Shown: positions 23,980 through 32,163, counted from the first letter of the stretch. The stretch: DNA of 39,672 bases from Streptomyces hokutonensis (GCF_000376565.1 NZ_BARG01000109.1:1-39672), one strand, 5' to 3'. Notes: generated by a model from the letters alone, not told the origin. Made by a program: numbers and translations.

Positions 23980-24569
23980 CGGAGCGCGACCTCCGCACAA
24001 GCCACCGCGTACGGCCAAACCGCCGCCCCGACCTCCTCCGCCGACCCTGCGCAGTCCCGCCGCAGCCAGTCGATGACCGTGCCCAGGATCGCGCCCGCGA
24101 GGAAGGCGGAGACCGGGTCCGTGGTGTCGGGCTCGACCGGGAGGCCGCGGCTGGTGCGGGCCGCGAGGGCGATGCGGTGGAGGAGGTGGTTGATCATGCG
24201 GGCGCTGCCCTCGTCGCAGAGGAGGGCGCGGTAGAGGGGGGCGTGGGCGGCGACGTGGGTGAAGAGGGCGGGGAGAGGATTCGGCAACGGGCTTCCGTCC
24301 GGGGCCAGTTGGCTGTGCGGGATCGGCTCCGTGGCCACCAGCTCGTCGTAGGTCGCGGTGCACGCCGCGACCGCCAGATCGTGGACGTCGGTGTAGTGCT
24401 CGTAGAACGTCGAGCGGTTGACGCCGGCCCGTTTGGTGAGGTCGGCGACGGATATCTGGCGCAGGTCCCGTTCGATGACGAGTTCGCGCAGGGCGGCTTC
24501 GAGGGCGGCGCGGGAGCGGAGGACCCGGGGGTCGGGGAGGCCGGGGCGTTCAGGGGGTTGCGCTGGCAT
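23976..24569 (-). CDS. TetR/AcrR-family transcriptional regulator
   Basis: ATG 24569 gives 197 aa; the open frame continues far upstream only as antisense of the hydrolase. The TetR helix-turn-helix lies at about residues 15-60: 'SRAALEAALRELVIERDLRQ', 'ISVADLTKRAGVNRSTFYEH', 'YTDVHDLAVA'. The rest is the helical ligand-binding domain ('FLAGAILGTVIDWLRRDCAG'). It is divergent from the alpha/beta hydrolase gene with a 93-base shared spacer holding the dyad at 24606-24619, so it probably represses the hydrolase and itself. Confidence 0.88.
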   Translation of the reverse strand: MPAQPPERPGLPDPRVLRSRAALEAALRELVIERDLRQISVADLTKRAGVNRSTFYEHYTDVHDLAVAACTATYDELVATEPIPHSQLAPDGSPLPNPLPALFTHVAAHAPLYRALLCDEGSARMINHLLHRIALAARTSRGLPVEPDTTDPVSAFLAGAILGTVIDWLRRDCAGSAEEVGAAVWPYAVACAEVALR

Positions 24570-24605
24570 GCGGCAACAGTATTCTCTCCAACACCTGGTG
24601 GTTAT

Positions 24606-24619
24606 CCGACAGTTGTCGG
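24606..24619. promoter_or_regulatory. candidate TetR operator
   Basis: The perfect dyad CCGACA-GT-TGTCGG sits in the middle of the 93-base spacer between the divergent TetR and hydrolase genes, the usual position for TetR autoregulation. Confidence 0.6.
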
Positions 24620-24662
24620 GAAGAAACCGAGCGCGATCCGCGACGGGTACAGGAGGCCCCGC

Positions 24663-25382
24663 ATGGCCACGTACGTTCTCGTGCACGGCGGCAGTCACGG
24701 TGGATGGTGCTACCAGCGCCTCGCACGGATCCTGCGCGCGAACGGCCATGAGGTGTACGCCCCGACCCTGACCGGGCTCGGTGAGCGGTCGCATCTCCTC
24801 GGGCCCGGTGTCGATCTCGACACCCACATCACCGACGTCACCCAACTCCTGTGCTACGAGGGGCTGTTCGACGCCATTCTCGTGGGGCACAGCTACGGCG
24901 GGATGGTCATCACCGGTGCCGCCGACCGCGCCCTGGACCGCGTCGGCCATCTCGTTTATCTGGACGCGGCCACCCCGGCGAACGGCCAGTCCCTCGCCGA
25001 TGTGGCACCGGAGCTGATGGCCGCCTCGCGGGCGATGGGGAGGGTCGTCGATGGGGTGGAGCTGGTGAACTTCCCGGGTGAAGGGCCCATGCCCCACTAC
25101 GGGTTGACCGATCCCGACGACATCGCCTGGCTGGCGCCGAAGATCACGCCCCACCCCTGGAAGTGCTTCGAGCAGCCGTTGCGGCTGAAGGACGAGGCGG
25201 CGGTGCGTGCGCTGCCGCAGTCGCAGATCGTGTGTACGGCGACGCTGCCCTTCCGCGATCCGGCGGACCTCGAACCGGCGCGCGCCGCCGGGCGGTTGTG
25301 GGACATCGACACCGGCCACGACCTGATGGTCAGCGAGCCGGAGGCCGTCGCCGACCGGCTCGAACGGATCGCCTCGCACTGA
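24663..25382 (+). CDS. alpha/beta hydrolase
   Basis: ATG 24663 follows AGGAGG; 239 aa. The fold is evident: oxyanion segment 'YVLVHGGSHGGWCYQRLARI', nucleophile elbow 'ILVGHSYGGMVITGAADR' (Ser), 'LVYLDAATPANGQSLADVAP', and catalytic His in 'IDTGHDLMVSEPEAVADRL'. The HGGxHGGWC-W/Y start and the GHSYGGM elbow resemble the EstB/salicylate-esterase-like subgroup of plant-type and bacterial hydrolases. The substrate is unknown; the divergent TetR gene suggests it responds to a small hydrophobic ester or similar compound. Confidence 0.85.
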   Translation: MATYVLVHGGSHGGWCYQRLARILRANGHEVYAPTLTGLGERSHLLGPGVDLDTHITDVTQLLCYEGLFDAILVGHSYGGMVITGAADRALDRVGHLVYLDAATPANGQSLADVAPELMAASRAMGRVVDGVELVNFPGEGPMPHYGLTDPDDIAWLAPKITPHPWKCFEQPLRLKDEAAVRALPQSQIVCTATLPFRDPADLEPARAAGRLWDIDTGHDLMVSEPEAVADRLERIASH

Positions 25383-25406
25383 GCGCCTCACATCGATCGC
25401 CGCGAC

Positions 25407-25478
25407 TTGACAGTCAGTCACATTACCGAAACGTAACCTACCGACGGGTATCACGAGTAACTTACCCGCAGGTAAGTT
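25407..25478 (+). promoter_or_regulatory. lipase promoter region with three related dyads
   Basis: TTGACA lies at 25407-25412. Three inverted repeats follow: TTAC-N6-GTAA (25423-25436), TACC-GACG-GGTA (25439-25450) and AACTTACC-CGCA-GGTAAGTT (25459-25478). The last is a perfect 8+4+8 dyad. Their similarity suggests repeated binding of one TetR-like repressor about 100-150 bases upstream of the lipase start codon. Confidence 0.6.
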
Positions 25479-25580
25479 CCAGGCGAACCACTTTCCGGCG
25501 GCGCCGGCGCACACACGTGGGACGCGTGTGTGCGCCACCGTGCCGCCGCTTCCTGACGGCCGCTCCACAGGAGGTTCGCC

Positions 25581-26918
25581 ATGCCCGCACGCCAACGGCG
25601 CCTGCTCGGCGCCGCGTTCACCGTCGTCGCCTGCCTCGGGGCCCAGGCCCTGGTCATCGCGACCGCGTCCGCCGCCACCGCCTCGGACGAGGTCGTGTCC
25701 AGAGGGGTCACGATCCCCGCGTTCTACAACCCGCCCGCCACCCTGCCCGCCGCGAACGGCGCCCTCGTCCGCAGCGAGCCCCTCCCCCTCGCCCTGAGCC
25801 TGCCCGGCCTCGACGGCACCCTCCCCGGCACCGCGACCCGGCTGATGTACAAGTCCACGGACTCCAACGGGCAGCCCGTCGCCGTCACCGGCGCCTACAT
25901 CGAACCCTCCGCCGACTGGTCCGGCAGCGGCCCGCGCCCCCTCGTCGCGGTCGCCCCCGGCACCGTCGGCCAGGGCGACCAGTGCTCCGCGTCGATGGGC
26001 CTGGAGCATCCCCTCGTCTTCAACAGCCAGACGGTTTCCGTCGGTTACGAGGACCTCTCCATCTACCGCCTGCTCGCCGAGGGCGTCGCCGTCGTCGTCA
26101 CCGACTACGTCGGACTCGGTGCCACGGACCGCCTGCACACCTACGTCAACCGGATCGACGAGGCGCACGCGGTGCTGGACGCCGTACGCGCAGCCCGTTC
26201 GCTCACCGGAACCTCGGTCACCGCCGCCTCACCGGTCGGGCTCTACGGCTACAGCCAGGGCGGAGGCGCCACCGCCGCGGCCGCCGAACTCCAGTCCTCC
26301 TATGCCCCCGACGTCACCCTCTCCGGAACCTACGCCGGAGCCCCGCCCGCCGACCTGACCTCGGTCACCAAGGCCATCGACGGCAGCGAACTCGCCGGTG
26401 CGCTGGGCTGGTCGCTCAACGGCTTCCTCCAGTCCGACCCGGCGCTGAAGCCCCTAGCCGAGGCCCACCTCAACGACGCGGGGAAGGCCGCGCTCACCGA
26501 CCTGTCGACCATGTGCGTCGGCGACGCGCTGCTCGGCTACGCCTATAAGAAGAGCACCAGTTGGACCACGGACGGCCAGTCCATCAGCGACATCATCGCG
26601 TCGACTCCCGCCTTCCAGAGCTTCCTCGACGAGCAGCGCATCGGCACGCTGAAACCGTCGGGGCCCGTCCGCCTCGCGACCGGCGTCAGCGACAACCTCG
26701 TCCCGCACGCCCAGGCCCGCCAACTCGCCGTCGACTGGTGCGCGAAGGGCGCCGACGTCACCTACAAACCCGTCGTCCTGCCCAGCGTCGGCAGCGCGCT
26801 CCTCAACCACTTCGCACCCCTGCTCACCGACCAGGGCGACGCCATCTCCTGGCTCACCGACCGCCTCGCGGGCAGGCCGGCCACCTCCAACTGCTGGACC
26901 ATGCCGGTCCAGCTCTGA
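25581..26918 (+). CDS. secreted LIP-family lipase
   Basis: ATG 25581 follows AGGAGG; 445 aa. The signal peptide spans residues 1-33 ('RRLLGAAFTVVACLGAQALV', cleavage after ASA). The body matches secretory lipases of the LIP family (PF03583): 'YKSTDSNGQPVAVTGAYIEP', 'PLVAVAPGTVGQGDQCSASM', 'GVAVVVTDYVGLGATDRLHT', nucleophile 'VGLYGYSQGGGATAAAAELQ', and C-terminal 'GVSDNLVPHAQARQLAVDWC' and 'ALLNHFAPLL' carrying the Asp and His candidates. It hydrolyses triacylglycerols or other esters outside the cell. It ends four bases before a convergent gene. Confidence 0.88.
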   Translation: MPARQRRLLGAAFTVVACLGAQALVIATASAATASDEVVSRGVTIPAFYNPPATLPAANGALVRSEPLPLALSLPGLDGTLPGTATRLMYKSTDSNGQPVAVTGAYIEPSADWSGSGPRPLVAVAPGTVGQGDQCSASMGLEHPLVFNSQTVSVGYEDLSIYRLLAEGVAVVVTDYVGLGATDRLHTYVNRIDEAHAVLDAVRAARSLTGTSVTAASPVGLYGYSQGGGATAAAAELQSSYAPDVTLSGTYAGAPPADLTSVTKAIDGSELAGALGWSLNGFLQSDPALKPLAEAHLNDAGKAALTDLSTMCVGDALLGYAYKKSTSWTTDGQSISDIIASTPAFQSFLDEQRIGTLKPSGPVRLATGVSDNLVPHAQARQLAVDWCAKGADVTYKPVVLPSVGSALLNHFAPLLTDQGDAISWLTDRLAGRPATSNCWTMPVQL

Positions 26919-26922
26919 GACC

Positions 26923-27366
26923 TCAGCCCACCGGCAGTCGCTTCGCGATGTTCCGTACGACCCCGCCCGCCAACTCGGCCGCCGTGCCGCACAGTTGCCT
27001 GCCCGGCTCCGGTGCGTACACGGTGAGCTGGAAGAGTTCGGTGGTGCCCTCGTCGACGTAGTCGAAGACGGCGACGATGTTCGGGTGGTGCAGCCGCCCG
27101 GCGTTGCGGGCCTCGCCCATCAGCCGCCGGGTGGCGCGATCGTCGTCGAGGCGCGCGCACTTGACGGCGACCCAGCGCTGCAGCCGCTCGTCCCAGGCCC
27201 GCCATACGACGCCCGTCCCGCCGGTGCCGATCGGTTCGCGCAGGAGATACCGGCCGTCGATCCTGTCCCCGGCCGCTGGCACCACCGACACCGCCCCACC
27301 CCTCACGCACAGTCCTGACGGGTAACGGAGTGTGCAGAGCGGGCAATTGGCGGTGATCGGATTCAC
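26923..27366 (-). CDS. truncated Ser/Thr protein kinase (N-lobe only)
   Basis: The 147-aa product starts with a Cys pair 'CPLCTLRYPSGLC', then a kinase N-lobe: 'GDRIDGRYLLREPIGTGGTG' (glycine loop), 'WVAVKCARL' (Lys) and 'EARNAGRLHHPNIVAVFDYV' (alpha-C and strand 4). Right after strand 4/5 the sequence jumps to 'LFQLTVYAPEPGRQLCGTAA' and 'ELAGGVVRNIAKRLPVG', which is not kinase C-lobe. The HRD and DFG motifs are absent. The frame stays open, so this looks like an in-frame internal deletion joining the N-lobe to the tail of a larger kinase. It cannot phosphorylate as it stands but might still bind partners. Confidence 0.65.
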   Translation of the reverse strand: MNPITANCPLCTLRYPSGLCVRGGAVSVVPAAGDRIDGRYLLREPIGTGGTGVVWRAWDERLQRWVAVKCARLDDDRATRRLMGEARNAGRLHHPNIVAVFDYVDEGTTELFQLTVYAPEPGRQLCGTAAELAGGVVRNIAKRLPVG

Positions 27367-27450
27367 CGGACTTCAGAGGGACCCACCCACTGCCACCACA
27401 CCCTTCGGCGGTAACTCGATTTCCCCGTACGAGAATTGCGTTTCCTTTTA

Positions 27451-27481
27451 TTGACAGTGTCATGCTCATTCACGCTACGCT
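27451..27481 (+). promoter_or_regulatory. promoter of the GMC oxidase with palindromic -35 region
   Basis: TTGACA at 27451-27456 and TACGCT at 27476-27481 (19-base spacing) form a plausible promoter 43 bases upstream of the start codon. TGACA-G-TGTCA (27452-27462) is a perfect dyad covering the -35 box, a likely repressor site. Confidence 0.5.
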
Positions 27482-27523
27482 CCCCGCGACCCGCACTCCC
27501 CTACGGCTTGCCGGAGTCCCCCC

Positions 27524-29134
27524 ATGCCCGAGCACACCTCCCCCCACCCCACCCCCACCCTCAGCCGCCGCGGTCTGCTCGGCGCGACCGTACTCGGCGC
27601 GGTCGCCCTGACCGGTGCCGGCCAGACCAGAGCCGCCGCGGCCTCAACTCCCGCCGCCGTCAAGGAACTTCGCGAACGGGCCGTCGTCGTCGGCACCGGC
27701 TTCGGCGGCGGCGTCACCGCGTTACGGCTGGCCCAGGCCGGCGTCTCCACCCTGGTCCTGGAGCGTGGACTGCGCTGGCGGACGGGCCCGGACTCCACCA
27801 CGTTCTGCCGCTTCGCGAACATGGACAACCGCTCCGCCTGGCTCACCGACCACGCCATCGTCGGCGGCGTCGACAAGACCTGGACGCCGTACACGGGCGT
27901 GCTCGAAGCCGTCGTAGGAAACGGCATGACCGCGATGTGCGGGGCGGCGGTCGGCGGCGGCTCGATCACGTACCACGGCATGACCCTGCAACCGACCAAG
28001 GCGGACTTCGCCACCTCCATCCCCCAGGCCGCCGCCCTCTACGACGACCTCAACCTGTGGGCCTACCCCACGGTTTCGCGGATGCTGGGCATCTCCACCG
28101 TCCCCTACGACGTCCTCGCCTCCGACCCCTACAAGTCCTCCCGCCTCTTCCAGGACGTCGCGCCGAGAGCCGGACTGACCCCGTTCAAGGTGCCGCTGCC
28201 CATCGACTGGGCGTATGTCCGGGGCGAGTTGGAGGGTCTGTACGACCCGACGTACACCACCAGCGACATCGCGTTCGGCGTCGACAACGGCGGCAAGCAC
28301 TCCATCGACGTCACTTATCTCGCCCAGGCGGAGTCCACCGGCCTGGTGCAGGTGGCGCCCCTGCATGTCGTCCGCGACCTGGCGATGGACGCGAACAAGA
28401 AGTGGGTGCTGTCCGTCGACCGCATCGACACCGGCGGCGCGGTCCAGGAGAAGATCCGGATCACCGCGGACGCCGTGTTCCTCAACGCCGGATCGCCCGG
28501 CACCACCCGCCTCCTGGTCAAGTCCCGCGCCAAGGACCTGATTCCGGACCTGCCCGACGCCATCGGCACAGGCTGGGGCAACAACGGCGACCGCATCTGG
28601 GCCTGGATCAACCCGACCGGTGACGCGGGCACCCAGCAGGGCGGCCCCGCCTGCGTCGGCGGACGCGACCCGAACAGCAGCATCCCGCTCACCGTCGTCC
28701 ACGCCGGATCCCCCATCCAGCAACCGGGCGTCACGGCCCTCACCGTCGTCGGCTTCGGCATCGTCGACGGCGCGGGCACCTGGGCCTACGACGCCGACAC
28801 CGACGACGCCGTCCTCACTTGGCCGACCGACGCCGACGCCGAACTCCAGGCACTGATCGCGGCCAAGATGCAGGACATCGCCACGGCGGGCGGCGGCATC
28901 ATGATCGACACCAACGCCCAAGCCCCGTCCACCTGGCACTCGTTGGGCGGTGTCCCCATGGGCGACGCGGTCGACCTCACCGGCCGAGTCCTCGGCCACC
29001 AGGGCCTCTACGTCCTGGACGGCGCCCGCATCCCCGGCTCCACCGGCGCCTGCAACCCGTCCATGACGATCGCCGCGCTCGCCGAACACAGCATGCGGAC
29101 GATCGTGCAGCAGGACCTCGGGCGGGTGTTCTGA
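27524..29134 (+). CDS. Tat-exported GMC-type oxidoreductase, cholesterol-oxidase-like
   Basis: The 536-aa protein has a Tat signal ('LSRRGLLGATVLGAVALTGA', cleaved near residue 40). The FAD dinucleotide-binding motif is 'RAVVVGTGFGGGVTALRLAQ', followed by 'VLERGLRW', 'AAVGGGSITYHGMTLQPTKA' and C-terminal 'LGHQGLYVLDGARIPGSTGA' with 'CNPSMTIAALAEHSMRTIV'. The layout follows the non-covalent (class I) cholesterol oxidases of Streptomyces, which oxidise and isomerise 3-beta-hydroxysteroids, though identity is modest and the sterol-gating residues cannot be checked. Codon 67 is TTA (27722-27724), so translation may depend on bldA. It stands alone, convergent with the P450 gene two bases away. Confidence 0.8.
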   Translation: MPEHTSPHPTPTLSRRGLLGATVLGAVALTGAGQTRAAAASTPAAVKELRERAVVVGTGFGGGVTALRLAQAGVSTLVLERGLRWRTGPDSTTFCRFANMDNRSAWLTDHAIVGGVDKTWTPYTGVLEAVVGNGMTAMCGAAVGGGSITYHGMTLQPTKADFATSIPQAAALYDDLNLWAYPTVSRMLGISTVPYDVLASDPYKSSRLFQDVAPRAGLTPFKVPLPIDWAYVRGELEGLYDPTYTTSDIAFGVDNGGKHSIDVTYLAQAESTGLVQVAPLHVVRDLAMDANKKWVLSVDRIDTGGAVQEKIRITADAVFLNAGSPGTTRLLVKSRAKDLIPDLPDAIGTGWGNNGDRIWAWINPTGDAGTQQGGPACVGGRDPNSSIPLTVVHAGSPIQQPGVTALTVVGFGIVDGAGTWAYDADTDDAVLTWPTDADAELQALIAAKMQDIATAGGGIMIDTNAQAPSTWHSLGGVPMGDAVDLTGRVLGHQGLYVLDGARIPGSTGACNPSMTIAALAEHSMRTIVQQDLGRVF

Positions 29135-29136
29135 CC

Positions 29137-30330
29137 TCAGCCCCAGGTCACCGGGAGCGCGCGCAGTCCGTACACGATGTTGTCCTGGTTGTAGGCGAGT
29201 TGGTCGACGGGGACGGCGAGCCGCAGACCGGGCAGGCGGCGGAACAGGGTCGTGAGAACGGTCTGGAGTTCCACCCGGGCCAGGGTCTGGCCCAGGCACT
29301 GGTGGATGCCGTAGCCGAAGGCGACATGGCGGCGCGCGTCCCGCGTGAGGTCCAAGTCGTCGGTCTCACCGAAGAGTTGGCGGTCCCGGTTGGCCGTCGA
29401 GAGCATGCAGATCACGCCGTCCCCGGCCGGGATCGTCACCTCACCCACCCGCACGGTCTCGGTCGCCGCGCGCCCCAGGCCCAGATGGATGATCGTGAGA
29501 TGGCGCAGCAGCTCCTCCACGGCGCCCCGCACCAGACCCGGGTCCGCGCGCAACAGGCCCGCCTGGTCGGGGCGTTGGAGCAGCGCGAGCACGCTGACGG
29601 CCGTCATGTTGGCCGTCGACTCGTGCCCGGTGACCAGGAGAAGGAAGCCGAGTGACGCCGTCTCCTGGTCGGTCAGGTCCTCGCGGGCGGCGAGCCGGCT
29701 GAGGATGTCGTCGGCGGGGCGGCTGCGCTTCCGGGCCGCCAACTCCGCCAGATAGCCCATGAGTTGGGCGTGCGCCCGCTCCGCCTCCGGTCGGGTGGTG
29801 CGGTTGTCGAGGAGGGTGCGGCTGAGCGACTGGAACAGGTCGTGGTCCTCGTACGGCACTCCGAGCATCAGGCAGATGACCAGCGAGGGGACCGGCAGCG
29901 CGAAGTCCGCCACCAGGTCGGCCGAGGTGCGGCCCTCGGTCATGCGGTCCACGGCCCGGTCGACGATGTCCTGGATGCCCGGGCGCAGTTCCTCGATCCG
30001 CTTGACCAGGAAGTCCTTGCTGACCATGCGGCGCAGCCGGGCGTGCTCGGGGTCGTCCATGCGGATGAAACTCGGCTTGGCGGTGGCCAGTTCACGCTGC
30101 CCGGCGGAGAGGAAGGGGAAGCCCGGTGTGCGCGCGTCGGCGCTGAACCGGGTGTCGGCCAGCACGGCCCGGACCTCGTCGTAGCCGGTGACGAGCCAGC
30201 ACGCGGTGCCGTCCGGCAGCACGGCACGGGTGACGGTGGCCTCGCGGGCGGCGTCGGTGTAGGCGGGCGGCGGGGAGAAGGGGCAACTGCCGTAGCGGGC
30301 GGGGAGTTCAAGGGAGGTCGCGGTCGTCAT
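29137..30330 (-). CDS. cytochrome P450
   Basis: ATG 30330 overlaps the stop of the ferredoxin-fusion gene (ATGA); 397 aa, soluble bacterial class. Motifs in order: 'PLPxRLR'-type 'MDDPEHARLRRMVSKDF' (C-helix), I-helix 'LGFLLLVTGHESTANMTAVS' (GHE-S-T instead of GHETT), ExxR in 'GAVEELLRHL', and the heme loop 'HVAFGYGIHQCLGQTLARVE' with the Cys ligand. It is the last gene of the acyl-synthesis operon and would hydroxylate or otherwise oxidise the acyl intermediate, possibly while bound to the carrier protein. The electron donor is probably the ferredoxin domain encoded immediately upstream. Confidence 0.9.
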   Translation of the reverse strand: MTTATSLELPARYGSCPFSPPPAYTDAAREATVTRAVLPDGTACWLVTGYDEVRAVLADTRFSADARTPGFPFLSAGQRELATAKPSFIRMDDPEHARLRRMVSKDFLVKRIEELRPGIQDIVDRAVDRMTEGRTSADLVADFALPVPSLVICLMLGVPYEDHDLFQSLSRTLLDNRTTRPEAERAHAQLMGYLAELAARKRSRPADDILSRLAAREDLTDQETASLGFLLLVTGHESTANMTAVSVLALLQRPDQAGLLRADPGLVRGAVEELLRHLTIIHLGLGRAATETVRVGEVTIPAGDGVICMLSTANRDRQLFGETDDLDLTRDARRHVAFGYGIHQCLGQTLARVELQTVLTTLFRRLPGLRLAVPVDQLAYNQDNIVYGLRALPVTWG

Positions 30331-31124
30331 GGGCGGGCCGGCTCCTCTTCGTCGACCAGGGTGATGGCGCCACTGGGGCACAGGTCGGCGGCGAAACGGA
30401 CCTCGTCGGCGTAGCGCACGTCCGGCTCCGGTACGAGCAGGGCGACCCTGCCTTCCTCCTCGTCCTGCTCGAAGACCTCGGGTGCCGCGCCGACGCACTG
30501 GCCAGCGCTGCAACAGCGTTCGCGGTCCAGGAGGACGACGAGAGAGGGCTGCCGGTCGGAGGGGGTGCGGAGGGTGTTGAGCGTGGCGCACATGGCGGCG
30601 GTCTGGCCCGCCAGGACCAGGAGTTCGACGAGTTGCCCGGGACCGAGGACTCGGGCGAGGCGGCCCCAAAGTGCGTCAGGAACCGGAGAGTTGAAAGCGA
30701 GCAGGTCGGCGGCTTCCAGGAGGTCGCTGTCCTCGCCCGCCCACGCGTGGGAGTCCAGGTCGCCCGCCGTCGCCTCGATCTCCGCGTCCGTGAGTCCGGC
30801 GTCCGCGGCCGGGGTGCGGTGCCGTCGGTGGACGTAGGGCGCGTCGAGACGGTGGGCGACGCGCAGGACGATCAGCTCGCGTCTGCGGTGGCCGAGGGTG
30901 CCCTCGTGGGTGAGGACGCGGGCGAGGGAGAGCCAGGCGTGGGCGAGGACGGGGTGGTGGGCGAGGGTGCCGAAGAGGTTCTCCCGGCCGGGGCCGTCCC
31001 GGTGGGAGTCGGCGAGCAACGCCCGCAGGACCGGGGGCCATTCGGCGGGCGGGAGGGGAGGGATACGGGGAGCGCGGGGGACGCGGGTCGTGGTCAAGGC
31101 GCTTTCACCTTCGTACGGAGTCAC
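30327..31124 (-). CDS. carboxymuconolactone decarboxylase-like/ferredoxin fusion
   Basis: The GTG start at 31124 gives 265 aa; TTG 31097 with GAAGG upstream is an alternative. Residues about 20-185 are an all-helical CMD/AhpD-like domain: 'LFGTLAHHPVLAHAWLSLAR', 'RRRELIVLRVAHRLDAPYVH', 'ADAGLTDAEIEATAGD' and 'QLVELLVLAGQTAAMCATLN'. The usual Glu of the CEYEWxxH motif is not seen (APYVHRRH instead). Residues about 195-260 are a P450-type ferredoxin: 'VVLLDRERCCSAGQCVGAAP' and 'FAADLCPSGAITLVDEEEP', with Cys spacing typical of [3Fe-4S] or [4Fe-4S] proteins. Its stop overlaps the P450 start, supporting electron delivery to that enzyme. The two domains being one protein is unusual; a frame error joining two genes is possible but the linker reads smoothly. 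Confidence 0.75.
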   Translation of the reverse strand: MTPYEGESALTTTRVPRAPRIPPLPPAEWPPVLRALLADSHRDGPGRENLFGTLAHHPVLAHAWLSLARVLTHEGTLGHRRRELIVLRVAHRLDAPYVHRRHRTPAADAGLTDAEIEATAGDLDSHAWAGEDSDLLEAADLLAFNSPVPDALWGRLARVLGPGQLVELLVLAGQTAAMCATLNTLRTPSDRQPSLVVLLDRERCCSAGQCVGAAPEVFEQDEEEGRVALLVPEPDVRYADEVRFAADLCPSGAITLVDEEEPARP

Positions 31125-31152
31125 AGTGCCGTGGGCCGGGAGTCGACGTGGT

Positions 31153-32148
31153 TCACCAGCGGCACACGACCACTCCCGCGCTGGCCCCGCTCGCGAAGCC
31201 GAACATGCCGACCAGATCACCGCGTTGCAGCCGTCCGGCACCGAGCGCGGCGGCCAGTTGCAGGGGGATGGTGTTGGTCGCCACGTTGCCGTGGGTGGGA
31301 AAGGTGGCCAGGATGCGCCCCGGGTCCACGCCCACCCACTCGCACACGACCTTGGTGAAGGGCACCGACGGCTGGTGCACACAGACGAGGTCGAGGTCGT
31401 CGCCCTCGACGCCCAACTCCCGCATCGCGCCCCGCACTTTGCCCGGCAGCCCCTCGAACGACCCCACCAACTGGGCGGAGTCGATGCGGAGATGGCCGAG
31501 CCTGCGGTGCTGGGCGTACGGGTTGGGCAGGGTCGCCGCCCGCCAGCCCCAGGAGTTGGCGAAGAACCGGGAGCCGAGGATGCCGGGCCGCTCGCCCGCC
31601 TCGACCAGCAGCGCCGAGCCCATGTCGCCGGTGCTGAGGCTGGGCAGCGCGGTCGCCAGGTCGGCCGGGTCGTCGACCCGCCAGCGGCTCTCCCGGGTGC
31701 TGACCTCGGCGGTGGTCACCAGCACCCGCCGGTACCGGCCGCCCCGGATGAACGCGTCGGCGACCTCCAGCGCGTTGAGGACTCCGTTGCAGGCGTTCTT
31801 CAGGTCGAACACCGGGCAGCCCAGGCCGAGTTTGTCGGCGACGACATGGGCGGTGGCCGGCTCCTCCATGTCGGCGAGGATGCCGGCGTAGAGGAGCAGG
31901 TCGATGTCGGCCGGGTCGGTGCCGGTGTCCTCGAAGAGGCGCCGGGCCGCGTGCGCGGCCAGGTCGGAGGGCTGCTCCAGGTCGTCGGCCACGGTGCGCT
32001 CGGCCAGCCCGTACATGCGCCGGAGCACCCCGCGCGCCAGCGGCACGGCGGGGCTGCCCGCCCGGAAGCGGTCCTCCACCGCGGCCACGCTCTGCCGTCC
32101 CTCGGGGATGTGGACGGTGGCGTGAACGATCGTGCTGTGAACGGTCAT
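31153..32148 (-). CDS. KASIII-like beta-ketoacyl synthase (second copy)
   Basis: ATG 32148 follows AGGAAGGATCA; 331 aa. Thiolase-fold features: nucleophile in 'FDLKNACNGVLNALEVADAF', 'VTTAEVSTRESRWRVDDPAD', 'STGDMGSALLVEAGERPGIL', His in 'DLVCVHQPSVPFTKVVCEWV' and Asn in 'PTHGNVATNTIPLQLAAALG'. The Cys-His-Asn triad is intact, so it can condense or transfer acyl groups. It is divergent from the FabH-type enzyme of the same operon and resembles the KASIII-like enzymes of secondary metabolism, some of which (for example CerJ) make esters rather than C-C bonds. Exact reaction unknown. Confidence 0.83.
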   Translation of the reverse strand: MTVHSTIVHATVHIPEGRQSVAAVEDRFRAGSPAVPLARGVLRRMYGLAERTVADDLEQPSDLAAHAARRLFEDTGTDPADIDLLLYAGILADMEEPATAHVVADKLGLGCPVFDLKNACNGVLNALEVADAFIRGGRYRRVLVTTAEVSTRESRWRVDDPADLATALPSLSTGDMGSALLVEAGERPGILGSRFFANSWGWRAATLPNPYAQHRRLGHLRIDSAQLVGSFEGLPGKVRGAMRELGVEGDDLDLVCVHQPSVPFTKVVCEWVGVDPGRILATFPTHGNVATNTIPLQLAAALGAGRLQRGDLVGMFGFASGASAGVVVCRW

Positions 32149-32163
32149 TGATCCTTCCTGTGT

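Noticed and set aside
24570..26168. Upstream extension of the TetR frame to a 730-aa protein
   Set aside because: The extension is antisense to the hydrolase and lipase genes; TetR proteins start near the helix-turn-helix, and ATG 24569 fits.
27722..29299. 525-codon minus-strand frame opposite the GMC oxidase
   Set aside because: It is antisense to a flavoprotein gene with complete motifs; Gly/Val/Asp-rich shadow.
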